Positions 8,340-16,999 of a stretch of DNA of 64,000 nt are shown here, piece after piece. The stretch spans positions 1-64,000 of the forward strand of contig DASRFA010000046.1 of assembly GCA_035651755.1 (NCBI GenBank), given 5' to 3'. A program made the position numbers and the translations under genes. Each line of letters starts with the position of its first letter. Position 1 is the first letter of the stretch. The stretch is from DASRFA01 sp035651755 (GTDB lineage: Bacteria > Desulfobacterota > Binatia > UBA12015). A model generated the notes under the pieces. That model saw only the letters and a program-made list of their open reading frames with translations. It searched no databases and had not been told where the DNA came from.

Positions 8340-10184
8340 GTGCCTCTCGCGACGAGCACCGAAAGCCCGGCGGCCGAGCGCCGGCCCGACGTCCGGAACC
8401 TCGCGATCATCGCCCACGTCGACCACGGGAAGACCACGCTGGTCGACGCGCTCCTGCGCCAGAGCGGCGTCTTCCGCGCGAACGAGCGCGTCGCCGAGCG
8501 GGTCATGGACTCGAACGCGATCGAGCGCGAGCGCGGCCTCACGATCCTCGCGAAGAACACCGCGATCACCTGGAGCGGCGTCCGGATCAACATCGTCGAC
8601 ACCCCCGGCCATGCCGACTTCGGCGGCGAGGTCGAGCGCACGCTCGCGATGGTGGACGGGGTCCTCCTCCTGGTCGACGCGTCGGAAGGGCCGCTCCCGC
8701 AGACGCGCTTCGTCCTTCGGAAGGCGCTCGAGCGCGGCCTCTCGCCGATCGTCTGCATCAACAAGATCGACCGCGCCGACGCCCGCATCGCGGAGGTGCT
8801 CGACGAGGTCTACGGACTCTTCATCGACCTCGACGCGACCGAGGAGCAGCTCGAGTTCCCGGTCGTCTACACGAACGCGCGCGCCGGCACCGCGACCCGC
8901 GACGTGGCCGTCCCCGGCACGGACCTGAAGCCGCTCTTCGAGCTCGTCCTGAGCGACCTCCCCGGTCCCGCCGTCGTCCATGGCGCGCCGACGCAGTTCC
9001 AGGCGAACAACCTCGACTACGACGAGTACGTCGGCCGGCTCGCGCTCGGTCGCGTCGTCGCGGGCGAGCTCGCGACCGGCTCGACCTACCTCCTGTGCGG
9101 CGCCGCCGGCTCGCCGACGCCCTTTCGCTTGACGAACCTCTACGGCTGGCACGGCCTGAAGCGCATCCCGCTCGAGCGCGCGGCCGCGGGCGACATCGTC
9201 GCGATCGCGGGCGTGGAAGGGATCGAGATCGGCGACACGGTCGCCGACCTCGAGGACCCGCGTCCGCTGCCGCGCCTCCGGGTCGACGAGCCGACGATCG
9301 CGATGGTCTTCGGCGTCAACGCGTCGCCGTGGTCCGGCCGCGAGGGCCAGTGGGTGACGTCGCGGAAGCTCCGCGAGCGGCTCGAGGCCGAGGAGCGGCG
9401 GAACGTCGCGCTCCGGATCGAGGACACCGAGCAGCCCGACCGGCTCCGGGTCTCCGGGCGCGGCGAGCTCCAGCTCGCGATCCTGATCGAGACCATGCGG
9501 CGCGAGGGCTACGAGCTCGAGGTCTCGAAGCCGACGGTGCTGACGCGCGAGGAGAAGGGCGTCGTGCAGGAGCCGATGGAGATCGCGATCATCGACCTGC
9601 CGGAGGACTTCATCGGCGTCGTCTCGCAGCTCCTCGCGATGCGGAAGGGCGTGATGACCCGGATGTCGCCGCCGGCTTCGGGGCGCGTTCGCCTCGAGTT
9701 CCGCGTGCCTTCGCGCGGTCTCATCGGGTTTCGCTCGCCGTTCCTCACCGACACGCGCGGTACCGGCATCATCAACACCATCTTCGACGGGTGGGGCCCG
9801 TGGTGCGGCGACATCCAGCGGCGCGTGAACGGGGCGATGGTCGCGGATCGAGAGGGCGTCGCGACGCCGTACGCGATCTTCCACCTGCAGGAGCGGGGCG
9901 CGATGTTCATCGCGCCCGGCACGCGCGTCTACGAGGGCATGGTGATCGGCGAGTACTCGCGCGCCGGCGACCTCGACGTGAACATCGTCCGCGAGAAGAA
10001 GCTCACCAACATCCGCGCCGCCGGCCACGACGAGGCGATCCGCCTGACGCCGCCGAAGCCCGTCGGCCTCGAGGACGCGCTCGACTGGATCGACGACGAC
10101 GAGCTCGTCGAGGTGACGCCGCGCTCGATCCGGATCCGGAAGCGGATCCTGCGCCAGGCGCTCCGACCGAAGCGAAAGGCCTGA
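8340..10184 (+). CDS. typA: Ribosome-binding GTPase TypA/BipA
   Basis: 614 aa translational GTPase, the expected size. G motifs: AHVDHGKTT (P-loop, residues ~25-33), DTPGHADFGGEVERTL, and NKIDRADAR. EF-G-like domains II, III and V follow, then the TypA-specific C-terminal part (LIGFRSPFLTDTRGTGI, MFIAPGTRVYEGMVIGEYSR, VNIVREKKLTNIR). The start is a GTG immediately after an in-frame TAG, with no ATG before the P-loop and only a weak ribosome-binding site, so the start is constrained to 8340 or just downstream. BipA acts on ribosomes under stress or low temperature and in 50S assembly. Confidence 0.95.
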   Translation: MPLATSTESPAAERRPDVRNLAIIAHVDHGKTTLVDALLRQSGVFRANERVAERVMDSNAIERERGLTILAKNTAITWSGVRINIVDTPGHADFGGEVERTLAMVDGVLLLVDASEGPLPQTRFVLRKALERGLSPIVCINKIDRADARIAEVLDEVYGLFIDLDATEEQLEFPVVYTNARAGTATRDVAVPGTDLKPLFELVLSDLPGPAVVHGAPTQFQANNLDYDEYVGRLALGRVVAGELATGSTYLLCGAAGSPTPFRLTNLYGWHGLKRIPLERAAAGDIVAIAGVEGIEIGDTVADLEDPRPLPRLRVDEPTIAMVFGVNASPWSGREGQWVTSRKLRERLEAEERRNVALRIEDTEQPDRLRVSGRGELQLAILIETMRREGYELEVSKPTVLTREEKGVVQEPMEIAIIDLPEDFIGVVSQLLAMRKGVMTRMSPPASGRVRLEFRVPSRGLIGFRSPFLTDTRGTGIINTIFDGWGPWCGDIQRRVNGAMVADREGVATPYAIFHLQERGAMFIAPGTRVYEGMVIGEYSRAGDLDVNIVREKKLTNIRAAGHDEAIRLTPPKPVGLEDALDWIDDDELVEVTPRSIRIRKRILRQALRPKRKA

Positions 10185-10211
10185 GCGCCGGCGCTCGCGA
10201 CGCGCTCCTCG

Positions 10212-12059
10212 TCACTGGAAGCCGACGATCTGGAAGCTCTGCGTCCCCTTGTTCCACTGGAGGACGGGGCTCGTGCCCGCGAAATCCTGGATCAGGTAGA
10301 GAGTGGAGGGGCCGTCCTGGAGGAAGGGCACGCCGAACGTCGATACCGTGAAGTCGGTCTGGTCGAAGGCCGCGCCATTCGCGTACGCGACGACATGGTG
10401 CGGGCCCGGGCCGAGCAGGCCCATGTTGAAGAGCAGGCCGAAGCCGTTGTGGATCCCGCCATGGCACTCCGGGACGGCCTGCGTGTCGTTGCGCGGCGTT
10501 CCGAAGGCCACCGGAAGGAGCTCCCCGCCGTCGACCTGCACGTGCACCGCATTCACCGTGTCGCCGCACACCCATCCCGAGAACAGGGTGACGCCGCTCA
10601 CCCCGCCGCGCGGGTTCTCGAGGACTCCGACGAAGCTCGCTCCGCCGCCTGACGGGAGCGCGTCGAGCGCCTCGAGAATGCGGATCCGCGGCGTCGTCAC
10701 CAGGCTGACCGGGTCCTCGAGAGGCACGCCGGTCGTCTGCAGCGCGTCGAGGACCTGGCTCACCGTCGCCGCCGAATTCTTCTGCCTCAGGATTGCCCAC
10801 GCACCCGTCACGTGCGGCGCGGCCATCGACGTGCCGCTCTTCACCCCGAAGCCGCCTCCCGGAAGCGTCGACGTGATGTTCGTCCCGGGGGCGAGCAAGG
10901 ACAGGAACGGCGCGGAGTTCGAGAAGACCGAGATCCCGTCGCTCTTCGTCGTCGAGCCCACGCTCACGGCGGACGAGATGCAGCCCGGCGATCCGAGCGC
11001 GTCGGCGTACGCCTCGTTGCCGGCGGACACCACGACCGCGATCCCCACCGAGCGCAGCAGATCGATCGCTGCCTTCTCGGCCTGATGGTCGGCATCGCAC
11101 TCCGCCTGCGACGTGTACTTGCCGCCCCCGATGCTCATGTTCACCGCCGCGATCGAAAATGCATCGCGGAGCGCGAACACCCGCTCCATCGCCGCAATGC
11201 GGTCGGAGGCGAGGCTTCGGGCGCACGGGTCCTCGCCGTCGCCGCAGTCGTCCGAGCCGCTGAACTCGCCGAACACCTGCATCGCGATCACGCTCGCCCC
11301 CGGCGCCACGCCCGGAACGTCGGCGTCGCGGCTCGCGGCGATGCCGGCGACGTGCGTCCCGTGCGTGCAGGAGTCCGGCGCGTAGCCGCACGGTGCGGCG
11401 GAACCGGCCCCGAGCTGGGTCGTTCCGCCATTCGGGCAGCTGCTCTGCGACGAGAAGCATGCCTCGCTCACGACGGCGTCCGCGAGGGCCGGGTGAAAGC
11501 GATCGACTCCGGTGTCGAGCACGGCGACCGTCTGCCCGCTGCCGTCGAACCCGGCTTGCTGCGCGAGATCGGCCTCGACGACGCCGACGCTCTCGAGGTC
11601 CGCAGGCGGTATCGGACGGTCCTCCTGCACGTTCACGACGAGCGACGAACGCTCGAGCGCGAGCAATGTCTCGGCATCGGCCTTCAGCGCGACGAACGGG
11701 ATCGCCGCGAAACGGCGCGCGAGCGTCCAGCCACCGGTTCCCAGCTCAGCGACGAGCTGATTCTGCGCGGTGGCGATCGCGGTGCGCTGCGAAGCGATCG
11801 CGTTCGCACCGGCGACCTCGCCTTCCGGGCGCGTCGGGAGATCGAGCCGCGCGATGATCCGGACCGGCCGGCCCGATTCCGCCTTGCGAAGGGTCGACAA
11901 ACGAACCGCGCCCTCGCGCGCGGCCGCTGGCGCGACACCGGCCAGTGCGATGGCCACGGACAGGAAGCCGACGAGAGTGGGGCGCCGGCGGGTCGCTCGC
12001 GACGTCCGCGGGCGTCGCCTCCATGCCGCTCGGATCGAGCAAACGAGGTCGGTCGTCAT
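10212..12059 (-). CDS. Secreted S8 (subtilisin-family) serine protease with C-terminal beta domain
   Basis: 615 aa. An Arg-rich n-region and hydrophobic stretch (LVGFLSVAIALAGVAPAAA) form the signal peptide. A prodomain-like part (~55-160) precedes the catalytic domain with a complete triad: AVLDTGVD (Asp ~182), HGTHVAG (His ~234) and SGTSMAAPHV (Ser ~410). Four to six cysteines in the catalytic domain suggest disulfides. The last ~140 residues (GVLENPRGGVSG, SGWVCGD, GFGLLFNMGLLGPGPH, LQDFAGTSPVLQW) form a beta-rich domain, probably for surface or polymer binding. It is divergent from the Cys-rich protein gene across 106 bp. Upstream start codons are possible but have no better ribosome-binding site. 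Confidence 0.85.
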   Translation of the reverse strand: MTTDLVCSIRAAWRRRPRTSRATRRRPTLVGFLSVAIALAGVAPAAAREGAVRLSTLRKAESGRPVRIIARLDLPTRPEGEVAGANAIASQRTAIATAQNQLVAELGTGGWTLARRFAAIPFVALKADAETLLALERSSLVVNVQEDRPIPPADLESVGVVEADLAQQAGFDGSGQTVAVLDTGVDRFHPALADAVVSEACFSSQSSCPNGGTTQLGAGSAAPCGYAPDSCTHGTHVAGIAASRDADVPGVAPGASVIAMQVFGEFSGSDDCGDGEDPCARSLASDRIAAMERVFALRDAFSIAAVNMSIGGGKYTSQAECDADHQAEKAAIDLLRSVGIAVVVSAGNEAYADALGSPGCISSAVSVGSTTKSDGISVFSNSAPFLSLLAPGTNITSTLPGGGFGVKSGTSMAAPHVTGAWAILRQKNSAATVSQVLDALQTTGVPLEDPVSLVTTPRIRILEALDALPSGGGASFVGVLENPRGGVSGVTLFSGWVCGDTVNAVHVQVDGGELLPVAFGTPRNDTQAVPECHGGIHNGFGLLFNMGLLGPGPHHVVAYANGAAFDQTDFTVSTFGVPFLQDGPSTLYLIQDFAGTSPVLQWNKGTQSFQIVGFQ

Positions 12060-12165
12060 GACCGCTATTCGGCGGTTCGGTCGATGGCCCAAAGCCTCGC
12101 GCATGACCTGGAGCGAGAGCGGGAAAGCGCTTCCCCACGCCTTGCCATGGCGATAGCCTTGCGCG

Positions 12166-12735
12166 ATGCCTTCGCGACGCTCGGGCCGGCGGGCGGTGTG
12201 GCTGGCGGTGCTACTTTCGGCGGCACTCGCGGTCCCCGAGCGCGCGCATGGGCTCGCGTCCGCGATCAACGACCCGCCCGCGAAGGCGACGCACGCGAAG
12301 AGGCGCACGACGCGGAAGGCCTCGACGAATTCGACCGCGGCGAAGAGGGACCGCCGCTCCGCGCGTGCCGAGCCCGCTGCTGCGGCGACGACCACGACGC
12401 ATGCAGAGTCGGTCTCCGCTCCCGACCCGCGCGCTCTCGCGCCCGGCTTCGACCCGGCGTGCCCGAGCGGCAAGGTCGCGAGCATCCTCGCGTGCCCCGA
12501 GATGGTCTGTCCGTGCCAGCGCGGGAGGAACGTCGTCCTCGCGCGCGCGTTCGATCCGCGGACCCGCTGCTGCAACGCGCCTTCGTGCGACGAGATCTGC
12601 GCCCGGCGGAGCCGCTGCCCGCGCTTCGAGTGCCCGTGTGGCGTGCCGGGCGATCGCGCCGCCGCGACCGACGAGGACACGGGCGAGTGCATCACCGACG
12701 CGCGCGAGGTCTGCCGGCGCGCTTGTAACCTCTAG
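12166..12735 (+). CDS. Secreted Cys-rich protein, function unknown
   Basis: 189 aa. A signal peptide (WLAVLLSAALAVPERAHG) is followed by a low-complexity Lys/Arg/Thr/Ala linker (~35-85) and a compact C-terminal domain with 14 cysteines in patterns such as CPCQR, RCCNAPSCDEIC, CPRFECPCG and CRRACNL. The even number and spacing suggest a disulfide-knotted extracellular domain. No family recognised. Its C-terminus is convergent with the CxxC protein at 12754. It is divergent from the secreted protease, so the two could be expressed together, but no shared operator is visible. Confidence 0.75.
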   Translation: MPSRRSGRRAVWLAVLLSAALAVPERAHGLASAINDPPAKATHAKRRTTRKASTNSTAAKRDRRSARAEPAAAATTTTHAESVSAPDPRALAPGFDPACPSGKVASILACPEMVCPCQRGRNVVLARAFDPRTRCCNAPSCDEICARRSRCPRFECPCGVPGDRAAATDEDTGECITDAREVCRRACNL

Positions 12736-12753
12736 GCTCCCAGGCGGGCCCGG

Positions 12754-13083
12754 CTAGGCCGCGCCCGGCCCGGACGCAGCCGGCGGCCACCAGCGCGGCC
12801 GCGCGCGCAGGTGCACGTGGTAGTGCTCCGGGATCTGGCGCATGCGGTCGTCGAAGGAGAGGTCGCCGAGGCCGAGCGCGCGGCCGACGAGGGCGAGCGC
12901 CTCGGTCATGATGCGTTTCTCCTCCTCGCTCACCTGGCTCCGATGCTCGGCGAGCACGGCCATCGGCGTGTCGCAGGAGTCGCAGTCGAGGATGGTGAAG
13001 GGCAGGGGATCGAAGAACTGAGCGTACCAGCGCGTCGAGCGGACCAGCGCGCAGAGCTCGCACCCGCGGGCGGCTTCGCTCAC
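12754..13083 (-). CDS. Small CxxC protein, HIT-like, coupled to the LLM oxidoreductase
   Basis: 109 aa starting at a GTG whose last two bases overlap the TGA of the upstream oxidoreductase (GTGA), so the two are translationally coupled. Residues: CELC near the N-terminus, TILDCDSCDTPMAV in the middle, and DRMRQIPEHYHVHLRARP near the end. The H-x-H-x after a beta region resembles a HIT-type or metal site, and the two Cys pairs could bind zinc. I do not recognise a characterised family member. The coupling implies a function with the flavin-dependent oxidoreductase. Confidence 0.7.
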   Translation of the reverse strand: MSEAARGCELCALVRSTRWYAQFFDPLPFTILDCDSCDTPMAVLAEHRSQVSEEEKRIMTEALALVGRALGLGDLSFDDRMRQIPEHYHVHLRARPRWWPPAASGPGAA

Positions 13084-14084
13084 GACCCGACGAGCTCTCC
13101 GAGCGCGCGCTCGAGCTCCGCCTCCGATCGGGTCTGCACGCTCACGTTGTGCATGTCCACGCCGGCCTTCGACTCCGCGTCGAGGCGGGCGGTGCACTCG
13201 GAGATCGTGCCGACCGTCGTCACCTGGTCGACGAGCTCGTCGGGGACGGCGTCGATGCCGGCCTCGCTGCCGCGCTCGCTCCACGCCTTCCGGACGGCGG
13301 CGACCGCGTCGCCGTGCCCGAAGCGCTCGAGCTGCGCGCCGTAGAAGGTCCCCATGCGCGCGATGTAGAACGCGAGCGTCCCGGCCGCTTGGCGGCGCGC
13401 GCGCTTCGGGTCCTCGAGCGCGACCACGACGCGGTCGGGCGAACGCACCTGGACGGCGTTCGCGGGGCGGCCGGCGTCGGTCACGAGCTTCCGGAAGGCC
13501 GCGATCTCGCGCGCCAGCACGGGCTCGGGGATCATGATCGGCATCCAGCCGTCGCAGAGCTCGGCGGTGAGGCGGAGCGCGTTCGGGTTGAGGGACGCGA
13601 GCCAGACCGGGATGTGCTTTCGCACCGTCTCGAAGCGGAGCGTGAAGCCGCGCTCCAGCTGGAAGAGGCGGCCGCGGTGGCGGAGCGGGGTGCCGGAGAT
13701 CAGCGTGTTGAAGATCTCGATGGTCTCTCGCAGGCGCGCGAGCGTCGGCTTGAACGGCACGCCGTGGAAGTGCTCGATGACCTGCGGGCCGCTCGTGCCG
13801 AACCCCGCGACGGCGCGACCGCCGGAGAGCTCGTCCAGCGTCGCGAAGTGCTGCGCGAGCGCGGCCGGCGTCCGGGAGTACACGTTCACGATCCCGGTGC
13901 CGAGCTGGATGCGGCGGGTGCGGTCGGCGAGGAGCGCGAGCAGGCTGAACGCGTCGCGGCCCCATGCCTCCGCGACCCAGACGGTGTCGACGCCGACCTC
14001 GTCGGCGATCTGGACCTGTCGGAAGAGCTTGTCGCGGTCGGTCAGGTTCTGCCAGTCGAGCGTGATGCAGATGCGGCGCGCCAT
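13080..14084 (-). CDS. LLM-class flavin-dependent oxidoreductase (luciferase-like, F420 type)
   Basis: 334 aa, TIM-barrel bacterial luciferase family. Motifs: VDTVWVAEAWGRDAFSLLALLADRT, IQLGTGIVNVYSRTPAALAQHFATLDELSGGRAVAGFGTSGP and PVWLASLNPNALRLTAELCDGW. The TSxxT/TP-like GTGIVN..SRTP arrangement is typical of F420-dependent members such as methylene-tetrahydromethanopterin-reductase-like enzymes, though FMN cannot be excluded. Start at 14084 (MARRICITLDWQN). The downstream CxxC protein overlaps its stop. The substrate is unknown. Confidence 0.85.
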   Translation of the reverse strand: MARRICITLDWQNLTDRDKLFRQVQIADEVGVDTVWVAEAWGRDAFSLLALLADRTRRIQLGTGIVNVYSRTPAALAQHFATLDELSGGRAVAGFGTSGPQVIEHFHGVPFKPTLARLRETIEIFNTLISGTPLRHRGRLFQLERGFTLRFETVRKHIPVWLASLNPNALRLTAELCDGWMPIMIPEPVLAREIAAFRKLVTDAGRPANAVQVRSPDRVVVALEDPKRARRQAAGTLAFYIARMGTFYGAQLERFGHGDAVAAVRKAWSERGSEAGIDAVPDELVDQVTTVGTISECTARLDAESKAGVDMHNVSVQTRSEAELERALGELVGS

Positions 14085-14230
14085 CGCGCCGTCATAGGTC
14101 GGGAGCAGCCCCGTGACAATGGAAGCCGGTGGTCCGACGCGTCGGCGGAACGTCGCCCGCGTCGCGTTGACCGCGAGCCGGTCCGATCGCTAAAGCCCGC
14201 CGGCACGCTCGATCAGAGGGAGACAATCCG

Positions 14231-14887
14231 ATGAGAACCCGCCTCGCCGCCGTCGCGTCCGTCGCCGTGTCGCTGCTCTTCGCCCTCTCGGCGCGGGCCG
14301 CCGATCCGACGCCCGCCGCCGGAGCCGCGAAGGCGACGAAGGGGAGTGCGCCGATGGCAACGAAGGATGCCGGGACCACCGACAGGAACCCGGTGGTCGT
14401 GATCGCGACGTCGCTCGGGAACATCGAGGTCGAGCTCTATCCCAAGCAGGCGCCGGAATCCGTCAAGAACTTCCTCTCGTACGCCGAGAGCGGCCAGTAC
14501 GACGGGACGATCTTCCACCGCGTCATCAAGGACTTCATGATCCAGGGCGGCGGCATGACGCCCGACATGAAGCAGAAGCCGACCAAGGCGCCCATCAAGA
14601 ACGAGGCCGACAACGGCCTCAAGAATTCCCTCGGCACGATCGCGATGGCGCGGACGAGCGACCCCGACAGCGCGACGGCGCAGTTCTTCATCAACACGAA
14701 GGACAACGCCTTCCTCGACTTCAAGTCGAAGACGCCGCAGGGGTGGGGCTACGCGGTCTTCGGGAAGGTCACCTCGGGCATGGACGTCGTCCGGAAGATC
14801 GAGGCGGTGTCGACGACGAACAAGGGGATGCACCAGGACGTGCCGTCGGAGCCGGTCGTCATCAAGAGCGTGACCGTGAAGAAGTAG
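14231..14887 (+). CDS. Secreted cyclophilin-type peptidyl-prolyl isomerase
   Basis: 218 aa. Signal peptide (VASVAVSLLFALSARAADP) then an Ala/Lys-rich linker and a cyclophilin domain from residue ~55: VIATSLGNIEVELYP, FHRVIKDFMIQGGG, TKAPIKNEADNGLKN, AMARTSDPDSATAQFFIN, YAVFGKVTSGMDVV. These are the PpiA/PpiB active-site motifs (FHR, QGG, TAQFFIN). A GAGGGAGAC site lies before the ATG. It probably helps fold exported proteins in the periplasm. Confidence 0.92.
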   Translation: MRTRLAAVASVAVSLLFALSARAADPTPAAGAAKATKGSAPMATKDAGTTDRNPVVVIATSLGNIEVELYPKQAPESVKNFLSYAESGQYDGTIFHRVIKDFMIQGGGMTPDMKQKPTKAPIKNEADNGLKNSLGTIAMARTSDPDSATAQFFINTKDNAFLDFKSKTPQGWGYAVFGKVTSGMDVVRKIEAVSTTNKGMHQDVPSEPVVIKSVTVKK

Positions 14888-14989
14888 CGCGGCGTCGGCC
14901 CGCGCCGCCGTGCCCCCGGCTGCCCGGCGCGCCGCGGCAAGTGGAATCCTTTTGACCGGGAGCCGGGACCCCTCGTATTTTCCCGGGCC

Positions 14990-16999
14990 ATGCTCTCGAA
15001 GACCCCTGGTGTTCGTCTCGCGCGGCGAGCGCGTCGCTGGATCGGAATCGGCGCCGCCGTCGCCTGGCTCGGCGTGGCCGCCTGCGGCGGCTCTGGATCC
15101 GGCGGATCGACGATCGACGTGACCGCGCCGAACGCCGATCGCTGCGAGATCCTCGATCCCGACCACTGCCTGCTGCCGTTCCCGAGCGACGCGCTCACGG
15201 TCGCGGACGCGGCGACCGACACGGGCCGGCGGGTCGCGTTCCACGCCGAGTCGATGCCCGCGAACGCGAGCGGCGTGCACGTCGATCCGACCGAGTGGAA
15301 CCGGAACGACGGCTTCAGCCCGGGAGCGCAGATCACGCTCGTCGTCCCGGGCCTCGACCCCGGGCGCTCCGGCCTTCCTCCCGTGACCGACATCGCCCGC
15401 TCGCTCGATCCCGACTCGTCGCTCGTCCTCCTCGACGCGGACACCGGCGAGCGCGTGATCGCGTTCGCCGAGCTCGACGCGCACGCGACCGACCCCGCGC
15501 GGAAGGCGCTGCTCGTCCATCCCGCGCGGAACCTGCGCGAGGGGCACCGCCACGTCGTCGCGCTTCGCCGCCTCGTGGACGCGGACGGCGCCGACATCGC
15601 GCCGTCCGACGTCTTCCGCGCCTACCGCGACCGCCTGCGGACCCGCGACGACGCGATCGAGGCGCGCCGCCCGGAGATGGAGCGCATCTTCGACGACCTC
15701 TCGCGCGCCGGCGTCGGCCGGAGCGACCTCTACCTCGCATGGGACTTCACGGTCGCGAGCGAGCGCTCGCTCTCCGAGCGCCTGCTCCACATCCGCGACG
15801 ACGCGTTCGCGACGCTCGGCGACGCGGCGCCCGGGTTCACGGTCACGAGCACGTCCGATCAGGGAGTCGCGCACGTCGTGAGCGGGACCTTCCAGGTGCC
15901 GCGCTACTTGACGGGCGACGGAAAGCCGGGATCCGTCTTCAACGACCAGGGCGCCGACTCGCTGCCCGCGCAGAATGGCCTCCAGACGGCGAACTTCGTC
16001 TGCACCGTGCCGTCGTCCGCGAGCGCGGCGAATCCGGCGCGGGTCGCGCTCTACGGCCACGGCCTCCTCGGGACCGCGAGCCAGGTCGTCGGCGTCGGCC
16101 TCGCCGGGGCGCTCGTGAACGTCGCCTTCTGCGCGACCGACTGGATCGGCATGGCGGCGGAGGACGTTCCGAACGCGGTCGCGATCCTGCAGGACCTCGG
16201 CAAGTTCCGGAGCCAGGCCGACCGCCTCCAGCAGGGTCACCTGAACTTCCTCTTCCTCGGCCGTCTCATGCGCCACCCGCAGGGCCTCGGCAGCGACCCC
16301 GCCTTCCAGCGCGACGGCGCGTCGGTCCTCGACGGCAGCGACGTCTTCTTCCTCGGCGCGAGCCAGGGCGGAGTGCTCGGCGGCGGGACGACCGCGGTCG
16401 CGCAGGACTGGACGCGGGCCGTGCTCGCGGTCGGGGCGTCGAACTACAGCCTCCTCATCCCGCGCAGCGTCGACTTCGACGAGTTCGATCCGATCCTGGC
16501 GTCGGCGTACCCGGATCCGCTCGACCGCCGCCTCGGCTTCGGGATCATCCAGATGCTGTGGGACCGCGGCGAGTCCAATGCGTACCTCCAGCACCTGACC
16601 GCCGATCCGTACCACGACACGCCCGTCCACGACGTGCTGTACTTCGAGGCGTTCGCGGACCACCAGGTCGCGAACGTCGGCACCGAGGTCGCGTCGCGCA
16701 CGATCGGAGCGCGCCTGCGACAGCCGGCGCTCCGCCCCGGACGGGCGTCGGCGGTCGAGCCCTACTACGGGCTCGAGCCCGTGCCGTCGTATCCCTATCC
16801 CGGGTCGGCGCTCATCGTGTGGGACTTCGGGACGCCGCCGCCGCCGGTCGAGAACCTGCCGCCGCGGGAAGGCGATGACCCGCACGGCAAGGCGGGCGAC
16901 GTGCCGGCGGTGCTCGCGCTGGTCTCGGAGTACCTGAAGACCGGCGGCGGGCTCGTCGACGTGTGCGGAGGCGAGCCATGCGTGACGCTGGATCAGTGA
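14990..16999 (+). CDS. Large lipoprotein with alpha/beta-hydrolase-like C-terminal domain
   Basis: 669 aa. Lipobox WLGVAAC with Cys32 and a Gly/Ser-rich linker. The N-terminal half has LPFPSDALTV and a beta-rich region (VPGLDPGRSGLPPV, LLVHPARNLREGHRHVVAL). The C-terminal half resembles an alpha/beta hydrolase: ALYGHGLLGTASQV (oxyanion region), GASQGGVLGGG with a nucleophile-type Ser near residue 457, and EAFADHQVANVGTEV near the end, which could supply the acid and His. Related myxobacterial lipoproteins are uncharacterised. It overlaps the next gene by 22 nt, so the two lipoproteins are one operon. Confidence 0.75.
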   Translation: MLSKTPGVRLARRARRWIGIGAAVAWLGVAACGGSGSGGSTIDVTAPNADRCEILDPDHCLLPFPSDALTVADAATDTGRRVAFHAESMPANASGVHVDPTEWNRNDGFSPGAQITLVVPGLDPGRSGLPPVTDIARSLDPDSSLVLLDADTGERVIAFAELDAHATDPARKALLVHPARNLREGHRHVVALRRLVDADGADIAPSDVFRAYRDRLRTRDDAIEARRPEMERIFDDLSRAGVGRSDLYLAWDFTVASERSLSERLLHIRDDAFATLGDAAPGFTVTSTSDQGVAHVVSGTFQVPRYLTGDGKPGSVFNDQGADSLPAQNGLQTANFVCTVPSSASAANPARVALYGHGLLGTASQVVGVGLAGALVNVAFCATDWIGMAAEDVPNAVAILQDLGKFRSQADRLQQGHLNFLFLGRLMRHPQGLGSDPAFQRDGASVLDGSDVFFLGASQGGVLGGGTTAVAQDWTRAVLAVGASNYSLLIPRSVDFDEFDPILASAYPDPLDRRLGFGIIQMLWDRGESNAYLQHLTADPYHDTPVHDVLYFEAFADHQVANVGTEVASRTIGARLRQPALRPGRASAVEPYYGLEPVPSYPYPGSALIVWDFGTPPPPVENLPPREGDDPHGKAGDVPAVLALVSEYLKTGGGLVDVCGGEPCVTLDQ

